A stretch of 36,734 nucleotides of DNA from NCBI GenBank assembly GCA_016235425.1, contig JACRLC010000099.1, forward strand, positions 1 through 36,734, read 5' to 3'. This stretch comes from Chloroflexota bacterium. GTDB taxonomy: Bacteria > Chloroflexota > Anaerolineae > Anaerolineales > Villigracilaceae. The notes under the pieces are model-generated. The model saw nothing but the letters and a program-made list of their open reading frames with translations, made no database searches and was not told where the DNA came from. This document shows, piece by piece, positions 24,396 through 31,668 of the stretch. A program made the translations under genes and the position numbers. How positions within the stretch are numbered: the first letter of the stretch is position 1; each line of letters opens with the position of its first letter.

Positions 24396-24497
24396 TCGAT
24401 TTCGCCTTCGTATAATAAATATCCAAGCCGCAGGGAAACAGAAAACGTCCCTTCTTCGCGGCGTACATTCACCCGTTGAAAAAAGCAGTATAACGCG

Positions 24498-25703
24498 CTA
24501 TTTTACGCGCCGCCATAACAAAACGCTTGCGAGCAGTGCCAGGGAAGCGCCAAAATAGAAAGGTGCCGAGGGGCCGAATCCTGCCCATTGTCCCGCGCCC
24601 TGCCACAAAAGTCCCGCGAGAAGCGAGGCCGGGAGGGCAGTGATGCCGATCGCCGCGTTAAAAAGCCCATAGGCCGATCCGCGCTGGGAGTCCGGCACCA
24701 AATCCGCCACGAGCGCTTTGGCAACACCTTCCGTCGCCGCGTAATAGATCCCGTAGAGTCCGAATAAAAGCCAAATGTGCCAGCCTGCGCCCGCCAGCGC
24801 AAACCCCAGATACACCAGCCCATACGCCAGCCAGCCGCCGATGATGAGCTTGCGCCGCCCCACCCTGTCCGAAAGAGCGCCGAGCGGCCCGGAAAGGATC
24901 GTGTAGATCGCGGTGAAAGTCATCAGCATGAACATCGTCTGCAAAACCGAGAGGCCGCGTTCCTGCGCCCGCAGGATGATAAATGAATCGGAAGAATTTC
25001 CAAGCGTGAAGAGGACCACGATAAAGAGGAATGTCTTGAACTTTGAGTCCATCCCGCTTAGCGATAAACGCATCGCCTCTGACCTTTGGCCTGCCACCGT
25101 TATTTCTTTTGCTCCCGCCGCCAAAACGACCACCGCCAACACCGCCGGGACGATACTCACCAGCACCGCCAGCCTGAACGTTTCAGGTGCAAGCAAATTG
25201 GAGTTCGCCTGTGTGAACCAAATGATCAGCGCCGCCACACCGATGCCGATGAATGCGCCCGCCGTATCCCCGGCACGGTGCAAACCAAACGCCAGCCCGC
25301 GCTGATTCTGATCCGTGCTCGCGGCCACCAGCGCGTCGCGCGGCGGGTTGCGGATGCCTTTACCCACGCGGTCGCCAAAGCGCACGCCCATCACCCAGCC
25401 CCACGAATTCGCAAAAAACAGGAACGGTTTCGCAACCGTCGAAATGCCATAGCCAAGGACCGCCAGCCATTTGCGCTGGCCGAGCCTGTCTGAGAGCGCG
25501 CCCGAATAGATTTTCAGCAAACTTGCCGTTGTCTCCGCCACCCCATCAATCAGGCCGATGACCGCCGTCCGCACACCAAGCACATTGGCAAGGAACAAAG
25601 GGATCAGGTACACGAGCATCTCGGAGGAAATATCCGTGAGAGAGGATGTGGCCGTGACGACCCAAATATTGGGATGTAGTTTGCGCAGCGATGATTTTTG
25701 CAT
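24498..25703 (-). CDS. MFS transporter
   Basis: A 401-aa integral membrane protein with about 12 membrane segments. The start at 25703 is supported by GAAGG 4 nt upstream. The loop 2-3 signature of MFS is seen in GALSDRLGQRKW and repeated in the second half as GALSDRVGRRK. DRVGKGIRNPPRDAL and FGLHRAGDTAGAFIG are typical of a bacterial MFS group often annotated as drug or quinolone-type exporters. The substrate is unknown. It is flanked by the papain-like gene (102 bp downstream) and by repeat-rich sequence upstream. Confidence 0.88.
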   Translation of the reverse strand: MQKSSLRKLHPNIWVVTATSSLTDISSEMLVYLIPLFLANVLGVRTAVIGLIDGVAETTASLLKIYSGALSDRLGQRKWLAVLGYGISTVAKPFLFFANSWGWVMGVRFGDRVGKGIRNPPRDALVAASTDQNQRGLAFGLHRAGDTAGAFIGIGVAALIIWFTQANSNLLAPETFRLAVLVSIVPAVLAVVVLAAGAKEITVAGQRSEAMRLSLSGMDSKFKTFLFIVVLFTLGNSSDSFIILRAQERGLSVLQTMFMLMTFTAIYTILSGPLGALSDRVGRRKLIIGGWLAYGLVYLGFALAGAGWHIWLLFGLYGIYYAATEGVAKALVADLVPDSQRGSAYGLFNAAIGITALPASLLAGLLWQGAGQWAGFGPSAPFYFGASLALLASVLLWRRVK

Positions 25704-25736
25704 TGATCCTTCTTTTGAATAAAGCCGCTTCCGACA

Positions 25737-25790
25737 GGATTTATCCATAGATTTTTCTTTTCGTTTTCTGCGTAATCTGCGGATGAATTT
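25737..25790. repeat. Degenerate copy of the GGATTCATCCGC...GCGGATGAATCC repeat
   Basis: CTGCGTAATCTGCGGATGAA at 25768-25787 matches the right arm of the inverted repeat at 35198-35220. A decayed left arm (GGATTTATCC) starts at 25738. It lies just upstream of the MFS start and is non-coding. Confidence 0.5.
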
Positions 25791-25827
25791 TGGTTCTTTC
25801 CCGTAAAGACCGGGAAGCTAAAAAATA

Positions 25828-25861
25828 ATTGCAGGCTGAAACATAAGCCTCAACCTGCAAT
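25828..25861 (-). terminator. Intrinsic terminator of the MBL-fold gene
   Basis: Stem ATTGCAGG / CCTGCAAT, with further pairing possible inside the loop (AGGCT/AGCCT), is followed on the minus strand by TATTTTTT. It lies about 30 nt after the stop of the MBL-fold gene. Confidence 0.72.
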
Positions 25862-25889
25862 CATCTACTCGCGTTCTTTTCTCCCGGCG

Positions 25890-26720
25890 TTATTCTTCGT
25901 TGATCTGGTTATACAAAGCCCGCAGGTTGCGCTGGTGCAGGGTCTGCGCCAGGCCGCCCAAATAAACCCGACTCTTGCCGCATTCCTCGATCCTGATCGA
26001 ATCCAAAAACTCATCCGCCGACTTGCGCCTGGCCGCACCCTTCACTGCCTTCTTGATACTTGTAAGGTAATTCAGGTTCTCTTTCACAGCCGCGTCGATC
26101 TCACCGCGCAGGATGATATCTCCGTGCCCCTGGATGATGTTTTCCAGACCCATGCGTCCCACACGCTTGATGGACGAGATCATATCATCCACATCGCCGT
26201 CCACAATGTAAGGCAGGGGCATAAAGGAATCGCCTGCAAACAGAACACGGTCTTCCTCCACCATCACCGCGATTCCGTCATCGCTGTGACCAAAGGCCGG
26301 GAAGATCGTCAGGTTCTTCTTGCCTACGCGCAGAGTCAACTCGCCGGAATCAAACGTCATGTGCGGCAGAACGATCTTCACCTGTCTCAGGTTTGCGTTT
26401 TGCTTGCGGGCTGATTCGAGCGAAGGCCGTCCGCGTTCGAGCAACAACTCGCGGCAACGCGCGTGTGCGATCACAGTGGCACCGGGGAAGAAACAATTGC
26501 CCCAGGAATGGTCGGCGTGGTAATGGGTGTTGATCACGTAACGGACCTGTACACCCAATTCATGCTCGATGAACTCGCGCATGCCCAGCGTCTCTTCGGG
26601 CAAAGCCAGGGTATCGATAACCACCGCCCATTGCGGCCCCACGATCACGCCCGCAGTGACTTGCGCGTAAACTTCACTTTGGAACCAAAATACATTTTCA
26701 GAAACACGTTCACGGTGCAT
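25890..26720 (-). CDS. Metallo-beta-lactamase-fold hydrolase
   Basis: A 276-aa soluble enzyme with the full binuclear metal set: THYHADH (His66, His68, Asp70, His71), FGHSDDG (His145), FAGDS (Asp164) and IQGHGD (His199). The layout resembles quinoprotein-relay or glyoxalase-II-like MBL proteins. There is no signal peptide, so it is unlikely to be a periplasmic beta-lactamase. The C-terminal ~60 residues are basic and helical. The start is ATG 26720 with GAGGG 6 nt upstream; the preceding in-frame GTG is too near the RBS. It is transcribed alone, divergent from the receiver-Roadblock-Y1 gene, with a dyad in its leader. Confidence 0.87.
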   Translation of the reverse strand: MHRERVSENVFWFQSEVYAQVTAGVIVGPQWAVVIDTLALPEETLGMREFIEHELGVQVRYVINTHYHADHSWGNCFFPGATVIAHARCRELLLERGRPSLESARKQNANLRQVKIVLPHMTFDSGELTLRVGKKNLTIFPAFGHSDDGIAVMVEEDRVLFAGDSFMPLPYIVDGDVDDMISSIKRVGRMGLENIIQGHGDIILRGEIDAAVKENLNYLTSIKKAVKGAARRKSADEFLDSIRIEECGKSRVYLGGLAQTLHQRNLRALYNQINEE

Positions 26721-26740
26721 CACTTACCCTCGATCATAGA

Positions 26741-26757
26741 ATAGAATAGTTTTCTAT
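26741..26757. promoter_or_regulatory. AT-rich dyad upstream of the MBL-fold gene (operator candidate)
   Basis: ATAGAA-TAGTT-TTCTAT has perfect 6-bp arms and lies 21 bp before the MBL start codon in a very AT-rich divergent intergenic region. It could be a repressor site for the MBL gene. No regulator gene adjoins it. Confidence 0.35.
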
Positions 26758-26888
26758 TGTTAATAGCATAAATAGACACAAATTTCAAGTTGTATAGACG
26801 TATATTGGAAATTCTCCCTATGCCATGCTGAACCTGCCAACCAGCAAGGCTTTTGGCATTTTGCGTAGACCATAAATAGCCCCACAGG

Positions 26889-26920
26889 TTGACTTGCCTC
26901 GGCTTATTATGCGTGATAAA
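26889..26920 (+). promoter_or_regulatory. Promoter candidate for the receiver-Roadblock-Y1 gene
   Basis: TTGACT (26889-26894) is a good -35 and GATAAA (26915-26920) a fair -10, but the spacing is 20 bp, longer than usual. If used, transcription would begin within a few bases of the start codon. With no SD before ATG 26930, this would make a leaderless mRNA. Confidence 0.3.
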
Positions 26921-26929
26921 CTTTAGTTG

Positions 26930-28564
26930 ATGACCGCAAATATTCTCGTGGTCACTTCTTCAACAAGTTTTGGGGAAGCCGTCCGTCGAACCATCGAAGA
27001 GACGGATGTTTACCGCGTCCATATCGTCAACAACAAAGCCTCAGCGGTAGTGCGTGCGGATGAATACGCCACCCCCCTTGCCCTCCTCGATATCTCCCTC
27101 GGCGAGGATTGGGTTCTTGAAATTGGCCAGGCATTACGCACCATACGCCCACAAATCAATCTTGTTGTTCTTTGCGGCAGTGGAGTTCCTCCCGCCCTCG
27201 ATGGCATTCGCCCCTGGGTTCTTGTCCGTAAACCGTTTCACGTGGCTGATCTTATGAACGCACTTAACCAACAACCCCCAAGCGCAGCAACTGCCGTCGC
27301 ATCTACAAATTTACCGTGGCTGAGCGATCCGGCCAAAGCCGCCCAACATCTTACACGTCTCACACTCGAATCCTCCGCGCAAGCCGCCCTCATCACGCAA
27401 AAGAACGACCTGTGGGCCTACGCCGGCGGACTCTCGCAAAGCGCGGCCAAGGAAGTGGCGCAAACCGTCACCCGCAACTGGGATGGGCAAAAAGGCTCCG
27501 ATCTTCTGCGCTTCATCCGCCTCGAAAGCACAAAAGCCGAGCACATGCTCTACGCCACCCGCCTCGCCGCAGACGTTGTGCTGGCCCTTGTCTTCGATGC
27601 AGAAACGCCCTTTAGCACCATCCGCTCGCAGGCCAACCAGCTCATCACCAACATCGGGAGCGAACGCCCCGATGTCCAAAAGTCACCGGCACCCCTGCCT
27701 CAGCCTTCCCTTGAATTTACCGAGGAACAATTGGATGAAGAGGACGACGTTGAGATTCCAGCCATCACAGACATTCTCACCAACATCCCAGCACCCAATC
27801 CTCCACCATCCGCTTCCACGCGGGACCTGAAAGAGGCCCAGCCTCAAGAGACATCTGACGCCGCCCTGGGTGTAACCCGCATTTCAGCGCCCCTTTCGGA
27901 TGCATCCGTTTTTACCCGCGAAGAATCCCCCTCCATCCCGCTGAACCACCTCGTTACTGTGGAACAGCCCAAAGGTCAGAAAGAGAACGCGCTTCCCCAG
28001 GCAATGCTGGACGAGATCGAAGTTACCGCGCCGTCCAAGTCACGCCGCAGGCCCGAGACGCCCGTCGTAAAACCTGCGCCCGGTGAAATGGATGTGACCC
28101 GCGCCAGCGCAACGACGGAAGCCGCGCGCAAAGTCACATTCGAGCCGACAACTGCCGGGCTGTATCATCTCACCTACGCGTGCCTGCTCGTGCCGCGCTT
28201 CTCGTCGCATTATCTGACGGGCGATCTGGCAGACCGGCTCTCGGAATGGCTTCCAAACATTTGCGTCGCCTTCGGCTGGCGGCTGGAATTTCTCGCGGTG
28301 AGGCCTGAGTATCTTCAATGGGTCGTGAACGTCCAGCCGAATACGTCGCCCGGTTATCTCATGCGAGTCATGCGCCAGCAGACCTCCGAAAAAATATTCA
28401 ACGATTTCGGGCGTTTGAAGAAAGAGAATCCCTCCGGCGATTTCTGGGCACCCGGCTACCTGATCATGGGCGGAACCCAGCCTCACCCGCCGCAACTGGT
28501 GCGCGACTACATCCGCCAGACACGCCAGCGGCAGGGACAGGAAGCGCTGAACCAGCGTCACTAA
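26930..28564 (+). CDS. Receiver + Roadblock/LC7 + degenerate IS200-type (Y1) transposase domain fusion
   Basis: A 544-aa protein with three domains. Residues ~3-115 are a receiver-like fold: the acceptor Asp is kept in ALLDISLGE and the Lys in VRKPF, but the acidic pair after beta 1 is lost (VVTSSTS). Residues ~128-245 look like Roadblock/LC7 (SSAQAALITQKNDLWAYAGG; VVLALVFDAETPFSTIR). A Pro/acidic linker runs ~248-405. Residues ~409-531 follow the TnpA_IS200 (Y1) pattern: GLYHLTYACLLVPRF, WLPNICVAFGWRLEFLAV, a PEYLQWVV where HUH enzymes read PDHVHLLV, then GDFWAPGYLIMGG and VRDYIRQTR with the Tyr kept. Both HUH histidines are replaced (Tyr, Gln), so DNA nicking is unlikely and the domain looks co-opted, perhaps for DNA hairpin binding. 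There is no SD. Confidence 0.8.
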   Translation: MTANILVVTSSTSFGEAVRRTIEETDVYRVHIVNNKASAVVRADEYATPLALLDISLGEDWVLEIGQALRTIRPQINLVVLCGSGVPPALDGIRPWVLVRKPFHVADLMNALNQQPPSAATAVASTNLPWLSDPAKAAQHLTRLTLESSAQAALITQKNDLWAYAGGLSQSAAKEVAQTVTRNWDGQKGSDLLRFIRLESTKAEHMLYATRLAADVVLALVFDAETPFSTIRSQANQLITNIGSERPDVQKSPAPLPQPSLEFTEEQLDEEDDVEIPAITDILTNIPAPNPPPSASTRDLKEAQPQETSDAALGVTRISAPLSDASVFTREESPSIPLNHLVTVEQPKGQKENALPQAMLDEIEVTAPSKSRRRPETPVVKPAPGEMDVTRASATTEAARKVTFEPTTAGLYHLTYACLLVPRFSSHYLTGDLADRLSEWLPNICVAFGWRLEFLAVRPEYLQWVVNVQPNTSPGYLMRVMRQQTSEKIFNDFGRLKKENPSGDFWAPGYLIMGGTQPHPPQLVRDYIRQTRQRQGQEALNQRH

Positions 28565-28579
28565 TCATCACCGCTCACA

Positions 28580-28615
28580 AGCGCAGAGCATCGCCACCCC
28601 TCGGCGCTCTGCGCT
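28580..28615 (+). terminator. Intrinsic terminator after the receiver-Roadblock-Y1 gene
   Basis: Perfect 10-bp arms AGCGCAGAGC (28580-28589) and GCTCTGCGCT (28606-28615) are followed by TTTTTATTTTG. It lies 16 nt past the stop codon, so polA has its own promoter. Confidence 0.85.
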
Positions 28616-28736
28616 TTTTATTTTGAAACATCAATGTTTTCTTCAGCAGTTGAACTGCCGAAGAAACAAACTGACAACCGACCAATGATAAATCCAAAGT
28701 CTGGAGACTTTGGATTCCAAAAAACTGGAAACCAAC

Positions 28737-31565
28737 ATGCCCCCCACCCTTTACCTCATTGACGGACACGCTCTTGCTTATCGCATGTACTTTGCCCTCA
28801 CGGCGGGAACTTCAAACCAGCGCTGGCAGACATCCAAAGGCGAATTCACCGCGGGAACCTACGGTTTCGCGCGCGAGTTGATTCGCATCCTCGAACAGGA
28901 AAAGCCGGAATATCTGGCGGTTGCCTTCGATACCGGCAAAACCTTTCGCGATGAAATCTTCCCCGCCTACAAAGCGACACGTGCCAAAATGCCCGAAGAT
29001 TTGCGCCCGCAGATCGAACGCATCCGCGAAATGGTGGACGCCTTCAACATCCCGCGTCTTGAAATGGAAGGCTACGAAGCCGATGACGTGTTAGGCTCGG
29101 TCGCAGGGATCGCCGCCGAAAAAGGACTCGGCGTCAAGATCATCACCGGCGACCGCGACCTGCTTCAACTGGTCAATGAGCGCACTGCGGTCTACCTCGC
29201 GGGCGACGACCAGATGTACATCACAGACCAGGACGTGATCAAAAAGCTGGGTGTGCGCCCCGATCAGGTGGTGGATTACAAGGCCATCGTCGGCGACAAA
29301 TCGGATAACATCCCCGGCGTGCCTGGCGTGGGCGAAAAGACTGCCATTTCGTTGCTCGAAAAGTTCGGCACACTGGACAACGTCTACGCACACATGGATG
29401 AGGTGGAAAACCGCTGGAAGAATAAACTTGAGCAGGGAAAAGAGTCGGCTTACCTTAGCTACAACCTTGCAAAAATCAAAACCGACCTGGACATCAAACT
29501 CGATCTCGAACACGCAAAGGTCGGCGAATTCGACCCGGCACCGCTCGAAACCATTTTCAGGGAACTCGAATTTCGCACACTCCTGCCCAAGGTCGGGCCG
29601 TTGAGCGGGAAAGTCCCGGCAGTTGAGTCCGCGCCAGCGACAGCCAAGCCGGAATCCCGCCGCGTTTCAGCAGGGAAAGCGGGACAGCAAATGTCGTTAT
29701 TCGTGAACGAGCCGCAGGTTGTCATCGAACCGCCCAAAATAAATTCAAACATCGAGGTGGTGATCGTTGATAACGAAGATAAACTCTCTGCCTTGGCCAA
29801 GGAACTTTCAAAAGCGAAGGTGATCTCGTTCGATACCGAGACAACCGCCACCGAAGAAATGCAGGCGGAACTCGTCGGCATCTCGCTCGCAGTCAAAGAA
29901 GGACAGGGCTATTACATTCCCATCGGTCACAAAACCGGCGCGAACCTGCCGTTGAAAAAAGTGATCGCCGCGCTCGAAAAACCTCTCACGGATCCAAAGA
30001 TCGGCAAGGTGGCGCACAATGCCAAATATGATTACATCATGATGGCGCGTCACGGGCTTGTCGTTTCGCCCATCACATTCGACACGATGATCGCTGAATT
30101 TGTCGTTGACCCATCCTCGCGCAACCTGGGTTTGAAGAACCTCGCGCAAGTCCGTCTCGGCGACGAAATGACCCACATCGAAGATCTGATCGGCAAGGGC
30201 AAGAAACAGATCAGCATGGCCGATGTCGTTTCCGCATCGGCAGCCGCCTACGCCGCCGCCGATGCGGAAACGACCCTGCGATTGATGTCCGTCATGCAGG
30301 CGGAAGTCAAACGCGTGAACGGCGAAAAATTGATGGCTGAAATCGAAATGCCGTTGATCTCGGTGCTGGCAGAGATGGAAATGACCGGCGTATTGCTCGA
30401 CCTGCCGTTCTTCGCGCAGTTGTCGCAGAAGCTCACCTCCCGCATGGCCGAGATCGAGAAACAAATTTACGAATCTATCGGGAAGACGTTCAACATCAAC
30501 TCGACTCAACAGCTCTCGGATATTCTCTTCAACCGCCTGCGCCTCGAACCGCCCGACAAAGGGCGCAAAACTGCCAGCGGACATTTCTCCACCTCCGCGG
30601 ATATTCTCGAAGCCCTGCGCGGCAAACATCCCGTTGTGGATATGGTTTTGGAGCACCGCGAATATTCAAAGCTCAAGTCCACCTACGTGGATGCACTGCC
30701 CGCCGCAGTGGATCCACAAACGGGACGCGTACACACGTCCTACAGCCAGACCGGCGCGGTGACGGGGCGTCTCTCCTCGTCCAACCCAAACCTGCAAAAC
30801 ATCCCCATCCGCACCGAGTTGGGACGCCGCGTCCGCAACGGGTTCATCGCGGACAAGGGCAACGTTCTGCTCTCGGTGGATTACTCACAGATCGAACTGC
30901 GGATCGTGGCGCACATGTCTGGGGATGAGGCGATGTTGGCGGCATTCCGCGCGGGTGAAGATATCCATGCCACTACAGCGGCGGCAGTTTACGGGGTCCA
31001 GAAAGAAGCGGTGACGAAAGAGATGCGCCGCCATGCAAAGGCGATCAACTTCGGTCTGATCTACGGCATGTCTACTTTCGGCCTGAAAAACACAACCGGC
31101 CTCACACTGGCCGAAGCCGAGAATTTCGTCAAAGCCTATTTCGAAAAGTTCCCCGGCGTGAAAAAATATCTCGATGGCACGCGCAAACTTGCCGCACAAC
31201 AGGGCTACGTCGAAACACTGCTTGGCCGCCGGCGATACTTCCCCGCGTTACAAGGCAGTTTGAACCAGGCCATGAAAAACCGCGAAGAACGTGAAGCCAT
31301 CAACTCGCCTGTGCAGGGAACCGCCGCGGACGTGATGAAACTCGCCATGTTGAAAATCCCGGATGCGCTCAAGAAAGCAAAGCTGAGCGGCAAGATGCTT
31401 TTGCAAGTGCATGATGAACTCGTGCTGGAATGTCCGCGCGCAGAAATGGAAAAGACCGCGCGCGTCGTTCAGGAAACCATGGCAAACGCCTACCCAATGA
31501 GCATCCCGCTTTCCACCGAAGCGCGCTGGGGCCAAAGCTGGGGCGAGATGCAGGTGTTGGAGTAA
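28737..31565 (+). CDS. polA: DNA polymerase I with active proofreading domain
   Basis: A 942-aa repair and replication polymerase. The start MPPTLYLIDGHALAYR at ATG 28737 is typical; an upstream TTG at 28710 adds nine residues unlike the family. The 5'-3' exonuclease covers ~1-290 (YEADDVLGS, ITGDRDLLQL, GDKSDNIPGVPGVGEKTA). The 3'-5' exonuclease (~335-520) keeps its acidic residues: SFDTETT, HNAKYDY and AYAAADAE. The polymerase domain has motif A (SVDYSQIELR), motif B (RRHAKAINFGLIYG) and motif C (QVHDELVLE). Many bacterial Pol I proteins have lost proofreading; this one should have it. It follows the terminator at 28615 and precedes a GC-rich repeat and the TPR gene. Confidence 0.97.
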   Translation: MPPTLYLIDGHALAYRMYFALTAGTSNQRWQTSKGEFTAGTYGFARELIRILEQEKPEYLAVAFDTGKTFRDEIFPAYKATRAKMPEDLRPQIERIREMVDAFNIPRLEMEGYEADDVLGSVAGIAAEKGLGVKIITGDRDLLQLVNERTAVYLAGDDQMYITDQDVIKKLGVRPDQVVDYKAIVGDKSDNIPGVPGVGEKTAISLLEKFGTLDNVYAHMDEVENRWKNKLEQGKESAYLSYNLAKIKTDLDIKLDLEHAKVGEFDPAPLETIFRELEFRTLLPKVGPLSGKVPAVESAPATAKPESRRVSAGKAGQQMSLFVNEPQVVIEPPKINSNIEVVIVDNEDKLSALAKELSKAKVISFDTETTATEEMQAELVGISLAVKEGQGYYIPIGHKTGANLPLKKVIAALEKPLTDPKIGKVAHNAKYDYIMMARHGLVVSPITFDTMIAEFVVDPSSRNLGLKNLAQVRLGDEMTHIEDLIGKGKKQISMADVVSASAAAYAAADAETTLRLMSVMQAEVKRVNGEKLMAEIEMPLISVLAEMEMTGVLLDLPFFAQLSQKLTSRMAEIEKQIYESIGKTFNINSTQQLSDILFNRLRLEPPDKGRKTASGHFSTSADILEALRGKHPVVDMVLEHREYSKLKSTYVDALPAAVDPQTGRVHTSYSQTGAVTGRLSSSNPNLQNIPIRTELGRRVRNGFIADKGNVLLSVDYSQIELRIVAHMSGDEAMLAAFRAGEDIHATTAAAVYGVQKEAVTKEMRRHAKAINFGLIYGMSTFGLKNTTGLTLAEAENFVKAYFEKFPGVKKYLDGTRKLAAQQGYVETLLGRRRYFPALQGSLNQAMKNREEREAINSPVQGTAADVMKLAMLKIPDALKKAKLSGKMLLQVHDELVLECPRAEMEKTARVVQETMANAYPMSIPLSTEARWGQSWGEMQVLE

Positions 31566-31569
31566 CTTG

Positions 31570-31642
31570 CCCTCACCCTAACCCTCTCCCGAGGGGAGAG
31601 GGCACTCCCTTCCCCCTTCGGGGGAAGGGTCGGGGATGAGGG
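31570..31642. repeat. Nested palindromic repeat (CCCTCACCCTAACCC type)
   Basis: It is bracketed by CCCTCACCC and GGGGATGAGGG. Inside are two hairpins, CCTCTCCC-GA-GGGGAGAGG and CCCTTCCCCC-TT-CGGGGGAAGGG. It fills the gap between polA and the TPR gene. Elements of this sequence type are common between genes in many bacterial groups. It could also attenuate or terminate polA transcripts, though no T-tract follows. Confidence 0.85.
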
Positions 31643-31668
31643 AAAATCAGCGGTAGAATTGGAACACT

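Noticed and set aside
29808-30656. 282-aa minus-strand frame
   Set aside because: Antisense to the polA exonuclease and polymerase regions, all of whose motifs are intact.
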